A stretch of 64,000 nt of DNA. Source: Glandiceps talaboti (taxonomy: Eukaryota; Hemichordata; Enteropneusta; Spengelidae). Positions 30,531 to 42,539 of this stretch are shown here, one piece after another. How positions within the stretch are numbered: the stretch's first letter is position 1; each line of letters starts with the position of its first letter. Under the pieces are notes generated by a model. It had not been told where the DNA came from. It did no database searches and saw nothing but the letters and a program-made list of their open reading frames with translations. The stretch is taken from NCBI RefSeq assembly GCF_964340395.1, contig NC_135550.1, positions 7,078,101-7,142,100 of the forward strand, written 5' to 3'. The position numbers were made by a program, and so were the translations under genes.

Positions 30531-31559
30531 AAGTTAAGATTACAGTATAGAGTTGAGGTTTAGAAGGTATAGGGGTGTTAGCCTGGGAACATAGGGGTGA
30601 TTAAAGCTTGCACAAATTAAGACAGCAGCAACTAAGTCTATCATTTCCAATACAATGATTTGTATTGCATTACTTAAATTTCACACATTAAGTTTTGTAA
30701 ATGTAAATGGTTTCCCACCCTCTTCCCATCCTAATCAGCTGGTTGTAAAGTCCTTGTAACAATTCAATCAAAAAATGTCAATTTTCCAATGACTTTAAAT
30801 ACCAGGTATCTGATCATTTTGTAGTGAATATAGATTTATCATTTACACCAAAGTATTACCACAACCCAATGTAATAAACCAATTTTAAGTCTTGTGATTT
30901 CAGAGTGAAATACTTGTAATCAAAAGTTCTCAATTAAAAATTATTGTTTCACAAATCTTCCGCAGGACTTGGAGATAATGTTCACTCTTCTCTGCACCAC
31001 TGACTTCATTACACCAACCTTGAACTATGTGGTAGACTTCTTCCTCCTCCTATACATCATTAACTCTGTGGTCAACAGCAACATGTTTTCTTGGTGCTGC
31101 ATCAGATGTCGAATAAGTCCACAACTTGAGCACAATCTTTGGTAAAGTTCATTAAGTGCAGATCACTTCGAAGAACTCATGGGATGTGTTAATTCCTGCA
31201 ATTGAAAAATTATTCACACAATTTTATATTTATTCACAGTAAAGCTTATGAAATCTTTACAAACTACATGAAAGTCCATAATAAGAGTTGTACACACTGT
31301 GAAAAGGAGTCAGATTGACAGCTTCGAAGTCATAAATTCTGGTTATTACATATTCTTGGTGGCATGGGCATGGTCTAAATACTTAACATCCCCCTATCAC
31401 GTCAAATTATTTATTCATATTCTGATTTCAACAACAAAACATTGGCTGCCACCCAGCACATATCACAAAGAATATGAAACGTAGTTGCATGCATATGTGG
31501 ACTACTGTATGCAACATTTGTGTAAAGTTTAGTTGAAAGTGGCCCATGGATATCAGACG
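30531..31559. other. No supported gene
   Basis: AT-rich non-coding. It lies directly left of the cassette array and may contain the far end of any transcript from it. Confidence 0.35.
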
Positions 31560-31673
31560 TGAGCATCCACTCTTTGAACATTTTGACTATTTGACTTGAA
31601 ACATAGCGATAAAGATCAAGGAACTGGGTTGTTAAAACAAACTTTGAAGATATTGCAAAAATTAGTAACTTAC

Positions 31674-31755
31674 TTGCGTCTTCTTCTTGTTTGATAATTT
31701 TCTTCTTCAGCATTCCTCTTCAATTCTGGTCATATGAGTTATTCCTAGGTAAGAT
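31674..31755 (-). ncRNA. Exon-like segment Y1 of the cassette array
   Basis: On the minus strand, TTATTGTTTTCAG| precedes it and |GTAAGTTACT follows it. 82 nt, purine-rich, with GAATTGAAGAGGAATGCTGA. A second copy near 33006-33080 has lost the donor. No frame is open throughout. Confidence 0.4.
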
Positions 31756-32438
31756 CTGAAAACAATAACATTATTAATGAAGTGAATACCAAAATAAATC
31801 CCATTTACAAATAAGTGACAATCACTGACACATTTGACAAGGACAGAATTTACTACCAATGAGGCTTCACAGGTGGAAGTCGTTGTCACCAGTTGCAAAC
31901 CCTTTGGCCTGCCTGCTCAGGCTACAGCCAAGAGCGTCTTGATACAAGCTACAGTACTCCTAAATACATTACTTCCATGTGACTGAATATGACATGATTT
32001 TAAATAAATCAATGACAATAAAAAAATACTAAAAATTTAGTGTCTGTGATATGCAGGAAATGGTTGAATTTTGATAATCGACCAGTTGAGGCAGTTTTGT
32101 CAACTTTGCATATGTCACAAAATAAAGTGACATGTATATGTCCAATTTGACATGGCACCTTTATGCCAGATTTGAAAGAAATCAGATATTGCATGTCTGA
32201 GAAATGATGTATTACAGAGAGACCGGCAGACAGATGCACACATGCATGGATGGATGGATTGAATCAGGTATTGTCCACCTACGAGGGACTAATTACAACT
32301 GAATGAACAATACTTAATAATACCAGTATTTATTTATTTATTCATTTGTATAGTAATAAAAAAATGACGCATTCACGCGATCTTGGAAAACTAATCTAAA
32401 ACATAAAATTTGAAGAGACTCCAAGATTTGAAACTTAC

Positions 32439-32519
32439 TTATCTTCTTATCTTCTAATAACTGTCTTCTTCAGCTTCCTTCTTCAACTCACTGTGATACA
32501 AGTTCCTCAAAGGTATAAT
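32439..32519 (-). ncRNA. Exon-like segment X1
   Basis: 81 nt on the minus strand between a TTTTCAG acceptor and a GTAAGT donor. It contains GAGTTGAAGAAGGAAGCTGA. All three frames have stops. Confidence 0.42.
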
Positions 32520-33788
32520 CTGAAAACAAGGAAAAACATTCTTAGTGAACTGAACAGAATTTCATAAACACAAATCCTAGTTACAAATAATGTTTAAATA
32601 CAATTTACAAATGCAAAGTCTGAACTGGAATTTTAACGTGTTTTGTTATATTCACAGTGCGCCAGTTTCATGCTTAACATCTCACAACATATTCTTCAGT
32701 AAACTTGTAATGAGGTGGTCATGTTCTGTGCGATCACAGTTTTAAATTGCAAAAAACTATTAGTCAGTTGGACATCTCCAAGTTGTGCGTCATAAATTGC
32801 TTCTGAGGCTTTGTGATTGTAATAAGTGATTCATAAGTATATAGAAGGACTTGGGTTGCAAGTGTTGCATGGATGTCAGAAGTGTACATCCACACATTGA
32901 ACATTTGGCTATTTGACTTGAAACAGAGCTAAAGATCCAAGGATCTGGGTTGCTAAAAACAAACTTTGAAGATATTGCAAAAATCAGTAAGTTCCACTTG
33001 CATCTTCTCAAGTTCTTGTTTGATAATTTTCTTCTTTAGCATTCCTCTTCAATTCTGGTCAGATGAGTTCTTCATGGGTCAGATCTGAAAACAAGGATAA
33101 CAGTATTAATGAAGTAAATACCAAACAAAAATCCCATTTACAAATAAATGACAATCACTGACACACTTGACAAGAACAGAATTTACTACCAATGAGGTTT
33201 TGCAGACGAAGTAGTGTGGTCACCATTTTCAAACTGTTCTGCCTGGCTGTTCAGGCTAACACCAAGAGAATCTTGATAGCAGACACAGTACCCCCTAAAC
33301 ATTACATTTGTACTTCCATGTGACTGAATATGACATGATTTAAAATAAATCAGTGAGTGACAATAAAAAAATACTAAAAAGTGTCTGTGATATGCAGGAA
33401 ATGGTTGAATTTCGATAATTGACAAGTTGAGGCTGTTCTGTCAACTTTGCATATGTCACAAAATAAAGTGACATGTATATGTCCAATTTGACATGGCACC
33501 TTTATGCCAGATTTGAAAGAAATCAGATATTGCATGTCTTAGAAATGATGTATTACAGAGAGACCGGCAGACAGATGCACACATGCATGGATGGATGGAT
33601 GGATTGAACCAGGTATAGTCCACCTACGAGGGACTAATTACAACTGAATAAACAATACCTAATACCAGTATTGATTTATTCATGTGTATAGTGATCCAAA
33701 AAATGGCACATTCACGCGAGTATAGAGAGCATCTTGGAAACTAATCTAAAACATAAAATTTGAAGAGACTCCAAGATTTGAAACTTAC

Positions 33789-33869
33789 TTATCTTCTTAT
33801 CTTCTAATAACTGTCTTCTTCAGCTTCCTTCTTCAACTCACTGTGATACAAGTTCCTCAAAGGTATAAT
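33789..33869 (-). ncRNA. Exon-like segment X2
   Basis: 81 nt, essentially the same sequence as X1 in the next cassette, with both splice signals kept. Confidence 0.42.
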
Positions 33870-34494
33870 CTGAAAACAAGGAGAAACATTCTTAGTGAAC
33901 ACTGAACTGAATTTCATAAACACAAATCCTAGTTACAAATAATACATAAGTTACAAGTGCAAAGTTTGAACTGGAATTTTAATGTGTTTTGTTATATTCA
34001 CAGTGTAATGTAAAGTGTGAGTTTCATGCCTAACATCTCATCTGGTATTCCTCAGTCTATACCTTGTAATGAGATGGTCATGTTCTCTGTGTCACAAGTT
34101 TCAATTTGCAAAAAACTTTTAATCAGTTGGACATCTCCAAGTTGCAAATGACAAGTTACTTCTGAGGCTTTGTGATTGTAACAAGTATATAGAATGGCTT
34201 AAGTTCCCTAACACAATATTTGGAAACCCACAGTGTCAAATGCATAAGAATCAGAGAGGCAACAACTTTTGTAATTTTCCTGCCTGGTGCATCCAAAATC
34301 CAGCTACATGTATATAAACCTCAATTCCTTTGTTTTTAGCTAAAATACAGGTGGTCAAAGAATGTTGCATTTACATAGAGAGCATTTTGGGAAACTAATC
34401 TACATTTCCCTACAGACAAACCTGGGTAACTAACCAATGATAAAACATATCTTTACGACTGATTAAAAACAACAAGATTGCAAAATAAACTTAC

Positions 34495-34568
34495 TTCTCT
34501 CTTTTTTTAACAACATTCTTTATCAGCTTTCTTCATCAATTCTTGGAATACACATTCCTGGATATGAT
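34495..34568 (-). ncRNA. Exon-like segment Z2
   Basis: 74 nt on the minus strand after CTTATTTCCAG and before GTAAGTTTAT. It contains GAATTGATGAAGAAAGCTGA, alignable with the X and Y segments. Stops in all frames. Confidence 0.42.
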
Positions 34569-34628
34569 CTGGAAATAAGGAAAACACATTATCAAATAAA
34601 CTGAATAGAAATATAGAGATATACATAC

Positions 34629-34699
34629 CTCTCATATTCTTTTACTTCAATAAAATGTCTTCAGTATCATCTTCTTCAGTTTTGAGTCACTTGTGTTAC
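34629..34699 (-). ncRNA. Exon-like segment W2
   Basis: 71 nt on the minus strand after TCTCTACTCAG and before GTATGTATAT. It has CTGAAGAAGA..ACTGAAGA, a more distant relative of the other segments. Stops in all frames. Confidence 0.42.
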
Positions 34700-34918
34700 C
34701 TGAGTAGAGATAAGAAATATAGATTTATAACAAAGGATTTACTTACATGTATGGTGATCCAATAAGGGTGTTTTTACACCGATATGTAACATATATTGTG
34801 GGTCCCTTAACCTTATCTACCCTCTACACAACCCTGAATAAAACATCCATTTCGTAACCATTTCATCACTAATGACAAAAACATAAAATTTGAAGAGACT
34901 CCAAGATTTGAAACTTAC

Positions 34919-35000
34919 TTATCTTCTTATCTTCTAATAACTGTCTTCTTCAGCTTCCTTCTTCAACTCACTGTGATACAAGTTCCTCAAAGGTATTAAT
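34919..35000 (-). ncRNA. Exon-like segment X3
   Basis: 82 nt, one base longer than X1 and X2 near the acceptor end. Splice signals are intact. Confidence 0.42.
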
Positions 35001-35659
35001 CTGAAAACAAGGAGAAACATTCTTAGTGAACTGAACAAAATTTCATAAACACAAATCCTAGTTACAAATAATATTATAATACAATTTACAAATGCAAAGT
35101 CTGAACTGGAATTTTAACGTGTTTTGTTATATTCACAGTGTAATGTAAAGTGTGAGTTTCCTGCCTAGCATCTCATCTGGTATTCCTTAGTCTATACCTT
35201 GTAATGAGATGGTGATGTTCTCTGTGATCACAGTTTTAAATTGCAAAAAAAAAATTTAGTCAGTTGGTCATCACCAAGTTGTGAATGGCAAGTTGCTTCT
35301 GAGGCTTTGTTTGTGATTGTAATAAGTGAATGTGATTCATAGAAGTATATAGAAGGGCTTACCTAACACGTTTGGTCCTTTGAAAACTCAAACTGTCAAA
35401 TACATAAGAATCAGAGAGGCAACAACTTTTGTAATTTTTCTGCCTGATGCATGCAACATACAGCAGTATAAACCTCAATTCCTTTGTTTTTAGCTAAAAT
35501 ACAGGTGGTCAAAGAATGTTGCATTTAGTACAAAGAGAGCATTTCATTTTGGGAAACTAATCTACATTTCCCTACAGACAAACCTGGGTAACTAACCAAT
35601 GATAAAACATATCTTTACGACTGATTAAAAACAACAAGATTGCAAAATAAGAAACTTAC

Positions 35660-35728
35660 TTCTCTTTTTTTAACATTCTTTATCAGCTTTCTTCATCAAT
35701 TCTTGGAATACACATTCCTGGATATGAT
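35660..35728 (-). ncRNA. Exon-like segment Z3
   Basis: 69 nt, Z type with a small deletion in the A-rich part. Acceptor TTTCCAG and donor GTAAGT are intact. Confidence 0.42.
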
Positions 35729-35788
35729 CTGGAAATAAGGAAAAAGGATTATCAAATAAACTGAATAGAAATGTATAGATATACATAC

Positions 35789-35859
35789 CTCTCATAATCT
35801 TTTTCTTTAATAAAGTTTCTTCAGTATCGTCTTCTTCAGTTTTGAGTCAATTGTGTTAC
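35789..35859 (-). ncRNA. Exon-like segment W3
   Basis: 71 nt, W type with both splice signals intact. Confidence 0.42.
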
Positions 35860-36076
35860 CTGAGTAGAGATAAGAAATATAAATTTATAACAAAGGATTT
35901 ACTTACATGTATGGTGATCCAATAAGGGTGTTTTTACACCGATATGTAGCATATATTGTGGGTCCCTTAACCTTATCTACCCTCTACATAAACCTTAATA
36001 AAACATCCATTTCGTAAACATTTCATCACGACTGACAAAAACATAAAATTTGAAGACTCCAAGATTTGAAACTTAC

Positions 36077-36154
36077 TTATCTTATCTTCTAATAACTGTC
36101 TTCTTCAGCTTCCTTCTTCAATTCCCTGCAGTACAAGTTCCTCATAGGTATAAG
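36077..36154 (-). ncRNA. Exon-like segment X4
   Basis: 78 nt, X type. The exon body has changed (start CTTATACCTATGAGG) while the acceptor and donor are unchanged. Confidence 0.42.
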
Positions 36155-36796
36155 CTGAAAACCGGGAAAAACATTCTTAGTGAACTGAACAGAATTTAAT
36201 AAATGCAAATCCTAGTTACAAATAATACATAAGTTACAAGTGCAAAGTCTGAACTGGAATTTTAACGTGTTTTGTTATATTCACAGTGTAACGTAAAGTG
36301 TGAGTTTCATGCCTAACATCTCACCTGGTATTCCTCAGTCTATACCTTGTAATGAGATGGTGATGTTCTGTGTGATCACAAGTTTTAAATTGCAAAAACG
36401 TTTAATCAGTTGGACATCTCCAAGTTGTGAATGACAAGTTACTTCTGGGGCTTTGTTTGTGATTGTAATAAGTGATTCATATAAGTATAGAGAAGGGCTC
36501 GGACCTACAACAATGTTTGGTCCTTTGAAAACACAAACTGTCAAATACATAATGATCAGATAGGCAACAACTTTTGTAATTTTTTTGACTGATGCATCCA
36601 AAATCCAGCAATATAAACCTTAATTCCTTTGTTTTTAGCTAAAATACAGGTGGTCAAAGAATGTTGCATTTACATAGAGAGCATTTTGGGAAACTAATCT
36701 ACATTTCCCGACAGACAAACCTGGGTAACTAACCAATGATAAAACATATCTTTACGACTGATTAAAAACAACAAGATTGCAAAATAAGAAACTTAC

Positions 36797-36868
36797 TTCT
36801 CTTTTTTTAACAACATTCTTTATCAGCTTTGTTCATCAATTCTTGGAATACACATTCCTGGATATGAT
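36797..36868 (-). ncRNA. Exon-like segment Z4
   Basis: 72 nt, Z type. The acceptor has shifted to TTTTCAG and the donor GTAAGT is kept. Confidence 0.42.
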
Positions 36869-36928
36869 CTGAAAATAAGGAAAACACATTATCAAATAAA
36901 CTGAATAGAAATATAGAGATATACATAC

Positions 36929-37003
36929 CTCTCATATTCTTTTTCTTTAATAATTAAAGTTTCTTCAGTATCATCTTCTTCAGTTTTGAGTCACTTGTGT
37001 TAC
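36929..37003 (-). ncRNA. Exon-like segment W4
   Basis: 75 nt, W type with a 4-base insertion. Splice signals are kept. Confidence 0.42.
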
Positions 37004-37221
37004 CTGAGTAGAGAAAAGAAATATAGATTTATAACAAAGGATTTACTTACATGTATGGTGATCCAATACGGATGTTTTTACATAAATATATAACATACTT
37101 TGGGTCCCTTAACCTTATCTACCCTCTACACAAACCTTAATAAAACATCCATTTCAAAAACATTTCATCACCACGACTGACAAAAACACAAAATTTGAAG
37201 ACTCCAAGATTTGAAACTTAC

Positions 37222-37299
37222 TTATCTTATCTTCTAATAACTGTCTTCTTCACCTTCCTTCTTCAATTCCCTGTGGTACAAGTTCCTCATAGGTATAAT
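37222..37299 (-). ncRNA. Exon-like segment X5
   Basis: 78 nt, X type with both splice signals intact. A further W-like acceptor (CAACTCAG|GTAACACAG) ends at 37792, but its donor is poor. Confidence 0.42.
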
Positions 37300-37800
37300 C
37301 TGAAAACAGGGAAAAACATTCTTAGTGAACTGAACAGAATTTAATAAATGCAAATCCTAGTTACAAATAATATAATACAATTTACAAATGCAAACTTTGA
37401 ACTGGAATTTTAACGTGTTTTGTTATATTCACAGTGTAATGTAAAGTGTGAGTTTCATGCCTAACATCTCATCTGGTATTCCTCAGTCTATACCTTGTAA
37501 TGAGATGGTGATGTTCTGTGATCACAAGTTTTAAATTGCAAAAACGTTTAATCAGTTGGACATCTCCAAGTTGAAAATGACAAGTTGCTTCTGGGGCTTT
37601 GTTTGTGATTGTAATAAGTGATTCATATAAGTATATAGAAGGGCTCGGACCTACAACAATGTTTGGTCCTTTGAAAACATAAACTAGCTGTCAAATACAT
37701 AAGTAGCAGAGAGGCAACAACTATCAAATAAACTGATGAAAAATATTAGGTACTTGCTTTTATTTCTTTAAACTTGGAGTCCACTGTGTTACCTGAGTTG

Positions 37801-38539
37801 GGGGAAAAGAGAAAAACACATTTCTATGGGTATTAGTGAAGCTATTCCTGTACACAAACCAAACTTATAATCTTCATTACAAGTCTTCAGTTTACCAGAT
37901 TCGCTGCGCTCATGCATCTGCATGTCCACCGCTAAGGGAGTCCATAACAGTCATGTGACTGATGGCAAATAGCTTGCATAGTGGCTTGCATTATGTTTGC
38001 AAGAACCAGGCAGTTTACAACTGACAACTATATAGCAAGGCATATTTAGAACAGATAAAGATTAAGTCACTGAAGACTTCTGTGAACCAACAAGTAGGTT
38101 GGTTTTAACAGTTTGCAACCAATTAACACCAGAGCAGCACAGATGTAAATGATCAGTATTTTAGCTTTGATAACTAATAGCTGATGAGATTACTTGGCAG
38201 CCAATGACCAAGCCTGTATTCATTTCTTGGCTAATGACCATCCGACTATCACGACTTTATGGATTTCCAATCTTCAGTCCAGTATTCCTCTTCTAGCCAG
38301 TGAATTACAACTGACTTTGTGAACTTCAATACCGAGAGAATGTCTTCTGTAGTTATGTACATGTACAGTCTGGTACATGTGAAGTGCTTTATTGTCACAG
38401 ATTAATAACATCATCAGAGTAGTGGCATCCTTTGTTGTCGACTAGGGGATATTCTCATAACATACAATCCAATGGTAACACAAGTGCCTCTTTCACACTG
38501 CCGTACTGATCTATTTTTTATTGAGTCATTCTTTAAGGG
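37801..38539. other. No supported gene
   Basis: Non-coding spacer between the cassette array and the 52-bp satellite. No start region for a minus-strand transcript is evident. Confidence 0.35.
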
Positions 38540-41520
38540 CAACTGCAAACTCTCCAATGTCTGTTTCACACTGGCATCATCATATTGTTCATGTCCTTTA
38601 CCTCTCCAGTGTCTGTTTCGCACTTGGAGCATCATATTTTCTGCGTCCTTTACCTCTGCAGAGTCTGTTTGACACTAGGGGCCTTTGTTTTATGTCTGTT
38701 ACCTCTCAAGTTTCGGTTTCACACTGGGGGCTTCATATTGTTTATGTCCTTTACTTCTCCAGCATCTGTTTAACACTGGCAGCTTAGTATTTTTCAGAGT
38801 GTCCGTTACCTCTCCAGTGTCTGTTTCACACTAAGGGCCTCATACTTTTCTTGAGTGTCCGTTACCTTTCCAGTGTCTGTTTCACACTGGGGTCATCATA
38901 CTTTTTACGACTTTACCTCTCCATTGTCAGTTTCACACTGGGTCCGTCATATTTTTCTGTTCATTTACCTCTCCAATGTCTTTTTCACATTGGAGTCATC
39001 ATACTTTTTATGTCCTTTACCTCTCCAGTGTCTGTTTCATACTGGGGTTGTCATATTTTTTGTGTCCTTTACCTCCTGAGGTCTAGATCTGTTTCACACT
39101 GGTAACCTCATATTTTCCTCTCCAGTGTCTGTTCACATCGTTCATGTCTGTTACCTCTCCAGTGTCTGTTTCACACTGGGGTCCTCATATTTTTTATGTC
39201 CGTTACCTCTCCAGTGTCTGTTCCACACTGGGGTCCTCATACTTTTGATGTCCTTTACCTCTCCAGTGTCTGTTTCACACTGGGGCCTCATATGTTTCAT
39301 GTCCGTTACATCTCCAGTATCTGTTTTACACAGTGGTTACCTCTTTCCTTTCATGTCCATTACCTCTCAAGTGTTTATTTCACACCGAGGCCTCACATGT
39401 TTTGTGTCTGTTACCTCTCCAGTGTCTGTTTCACACTGGGGTCCTCATATTTTTTATGTCTGTTACCTCTCCAGTGTCTGTTTCATACTGGGGTTCTCAT
39501 ATTTTTATGTCCGTTACCTCTCCAATGTCTGTTTCACACTGGGGTCCTCTTATTTTTTTATGTCCTTTACCTCTCCAGTGTCTGTTTCTCACTGGGCTCA
39601 CCATATTTTTTTATGTTGTTTACCTCTCCAGTGTCTGTTTCACACTGGGCTCGTCATATTTTTTATATTGTTTACCTCCTCTGTCTCCAGTGTCTGTTTC
39701 ACACTGGGCTCATAATATTTGTTTATGTTGTTTACCTCTCCAGTGTCTGTTTCTCACTGGGCTAATCATATTTTTTATGTTGTTTACCTCTCCAGTGTCT
39801 GTTTCACACTGGGCTCATCATATTTTTTTATGTTGTTTACCTCTCCAGTGTCTGTTTCACACTGGGCTCATCATATTTTTTATGTTGTTTACCTCTCCAG
39901 TGTCTGTTTCACACTGGGCTCATCGTATTTTTTGTTGTTTACCTCCCCTGTCTCCAGTGTCTGTTTCACACTGGGCTCATGATATTTATTTATGTTGTTT
40001 ACCTCTCCAGTGTCTGTTTCACACTGTGCTCATCATATTTTTTATGTTGTTTACCTCTCCAGTGTCTGTTTCACACTGGGCTCATCATATTTTTTATGTT
40101 GTTTACCTCTCCAGTGTCTGTTTCACACTGGGCTCATCATATTTTTTATGTTGTTTACCTCTCCAGTGTCTGTTTCACACTGGGCTCATCATATTTTTTA
40201 TGTTGTTTACCTCTCCAGTGTCTGTTTCACACTGGGCTCATCATATTTTTTGTTGTTTACCTCCCCTGTCTCCAGTGTCTGTTTCGACCTGGACTCATAA
40301 TATTTATTTATGTTGTTTACCTCTCCAGTGTCTGTTTCACACTGGGCTCATCATATTTTTTATGTTGTTTACCTCCCCTTTCTCCAGTGTATGTTTCACA
40401 CTGGACTCATCATATTTCTTATGCTCTTTACCTCTCCAGTGTCAGTTTAACACTGGGTTGTCATATTTTTTATGTTGTTTACCTCTCCAGTGTCTGTTTC
40501 ACACTGGGCTCATCATATTTTTTGTTGTTTACCTCCCCTGTCTCCAGTGTCTGTTTCGACCTGGACTCATAATATTTATTTATGTTGTTTACCTCTCCAG
40601 TGTCTGTTTCACACTGGGCTCATCATATTTTTTATGTTGTTTACCTCCCCTTTCTCCAGTGTATGTTTCACACTGGACTCATCATATTTTTTATGCTCTT
40701 TACTTCTCCAGTGTCAGTTTAACACTGGGTTGTCATATTTTTTATGTTGTTTACCTCTCCAGTGTCTGTTTCACACTGTGCTCACCACATTTTTTATGTT
40801 GTTTACCTGTCCAGTGTCTGTTTCACACTGGGCTCGTCATATTTTTTATGTTGTTTACCTCTCCAGTGTCTGTTTCACACTGGGCTCATCATATTTTTTT
40901 TGTTCTTTACCTCTCCAGTGTCTGTTTCACACTGGGCTCATCATATTTTTTATGTTCTTTACCTCTCCAGTGTCTGTTTCACACTGGGCTCATCATATTT
41001 TTTTATGTTGTTTACCTCTCCAGTGTCTGTTTCACACTGGGTCATCATATTTTTTTATGTTGTTTACCTCTCCAGTGTCTGTTTCACACTGGGTCATCAT
41101 ATTTTTTTATGTTGTTTACCTCTCCAGTGTCTGTTTCACACTGGGCTCATTATATATTTTTTAAGTTGTTTACCTCTCCAGTGTCTGTTTCACACTGGGC
41201 TCATCATATTTTTTATGTTGTTTACCTCTCCTGTCTCCAGTGTCTGTTTCACACTGGGCTCACCAAATCTTTTTATTTTGTTTACCTCTCCAGTGTCTGT
41301 TTCTCACTGGGCTCATCATATTTTTTATGTTGTTTACCTCTGCTGTCTCCAGTGTCTGTTTCACACTGGGCTCACCAAATCTTTTTATGTTGTTTACCTC
41401 TCCAGTGTCTGTTTCTCACTGGGCTCATCATATTTTTTTTATGTTGTTTACCTCTCCAGTGTCAGTTTCACACTGGGTCGTCATATTTTTTATCTCCAAT
41501 GTGTGTGTTTCACATAGGTG
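38540..41520. repeat. 52-53 bp satellite with a built-in hairpin
   Basis: The core unit is TGTTGTTTACCTCTCCAGTG followed by TCTGTTTCACACTGGGCTCA and TCATATTTTTTA. CCAGTGT and ACACTGG are perfect reverse complements around a 7-nt loop, so nearly every unit carries a 7-bp stem. Variants include TCTCACTGG and a longer CCTCCCCTGTCTCCAG form. Units left of about 39100 are longer and more diverged; those from about 39700 are homogeneous. A 272-bp multi-unit block around GTTTCGACCTGGACTC occurs twice (about 40281 and 40553), a higher-order repeat. The unit lacks stops on the plus strand, so long frames appear, including one of 736 codons; I do not regard them as genes. Confidence 0.95.
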
Positions 41521-41605
41521 ACCTTTTTATTCATAATGAGTAGTTTGTAATTATTTGGCTTTCTGTATATTCCTTCATATACAAATAGCCACTTTTTCCT
41601 ACACA

Positions 41606-41992
41606 TTATGTATTGAAAACTTTGTTGTCATAATTATCATCTGAGAATTCCAGAAGCACATGTTCCATCCACTGAGTTGAGGTTCCCAAGTCTCCTGGTT
41701 CTTTTCCTTGCAGCCATTGCATTAGGGTTTTGGTTTTTTTGGTATCACAAGTACTGTATTCCATCGACCTCAAAAGGAATTGAGGTTTGTTGATCTCCAT
41801 AGGCATCACAGAGAAGACCCTTCCTATTAGGATGTTTAGGATTCCACATTTGTAGTGGCCACTAAAGCTAGCATCCCTCTGTTCATCCCATTGCAGTGAC
41901 ACTTCCATACCACAAGTAGGTATCAGGTGTATGTTTTTGATGTTCTTGTTGTGTCTTTTGGGATGAAACTTCTTTATCTTGACAGTGTAACA
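41606..41992 (-). pseudogene. Protein-like reading frame, probably a broken gene
   Basis: On the minus strand an ATG-initiated frame of 100 codons (41908-41606) contains MEVSLQWDEQRDASFSGHYK and WLQGKEPGDLG and ends in TAA. The same frame stays open about 28 codons upstream of that ATG (IKKFHPKRHNKNIKNIHL). Just before it, another frame looks protein-like (QTLDKLGDVKYISVTLS), which suggests a frameshift. Codon content differs from the satellite beside it. I recognise no family. It could be a decayed transposon protein, a retrocopy or a terminal exon of an unrecognised gene. Confidence 0.45.
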
Positions 41993-42539
41993 CTTATATA
42001 CTTGACATCTCCTAACTTATCAAGTGTTTGTTTTGCTCTTCTGCCTCTAGTTAGCTTGTAAATTCAAAGTCTTTGTCATCTTTCAGGGACAGTTATCATT
42101 GGGATGAAATTGAAAACTGTGTTGGTGCACCTGTATCAATGATCTGAAAGAATGAAACAAATAAATGTCAGTTCTGCCAAGCTTTAAAGGTACAAGTGGA
42201 GTAACTGTTCCATAGGCTCCAAAAAGTGGGGTTATTTTACCTTAGGATGGAGACATGTCAATCACAAATTAACAAAATGTTGACAATTTTTTTATACAAA
42301 GCCAACAATCCAGTTATTCCACAATCAAAATTAATAGTATATGAGCCTAGTAAACTGTTTTTGCAAATATTAAGGAGGTTCGTTAGTTTCATGTTAACCA
42401 GAGATTCCAAACAGAACTTTGCAGGTGCATAGAATATACAGCAATGAATTCATATCTAAAAATAAAACAGGGGGTCACCACATAACATAACAAGCTAGAA
42501 AAAGCTAGAAATTGCCAAATTAAAAGTAGCACCAGTGGT

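Larger units (their letters stand above)
31560..37800 (-). repeat. Tandem array of about five 1.15-1.35 kb cassettes
   Basis: The anchor ACATAAAATTTGAAG (the fifth copy has ACACAAAATTTGAAG) recurs at 32401, 33751, 34881, 36041 and about 37186, giving spacings of about 1350, 1130, 1160 and 1145 bp. A related left-hand module with GCATTCCTCTTCAATTCTGG is at 31711 and 33039. Within a cassette the order on the plus strand is a GATTTGAAACTTACTT block, a spacer with GTTTTGTTATATTCACAG, a CTTTGTGATTGTAA block, then TACTTCTCT and ACATACCTCTC blocks. Indels differ between copies, so the array is not brand new. No protein is open across it. Confidence 0.9.

Noticed and set aside
36335-36601. 88-codon minus-strand ORF in the cassette array
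   Set aside because: The equivalent region in the other cassettes is broken by indels and stops, so the frame is not preserved.
31560-37800. CRISPR-like or rDNA-like array
   Set aside because: The repeats are over 1 kb long, in an animal genome, and contain splice-like signals; no rRNA sequence and no short repeat-spacer pattern.
39333-41543. 736-codon plus-strand ORF, the longest in the window
   Set aside because: It lies wholly in the 52-53 bp satellite. The unit has no plus-strand stop in any frame, so all three frames are open in overlapping stretches; the protein cycles through frame-shifted versions of one repeat.
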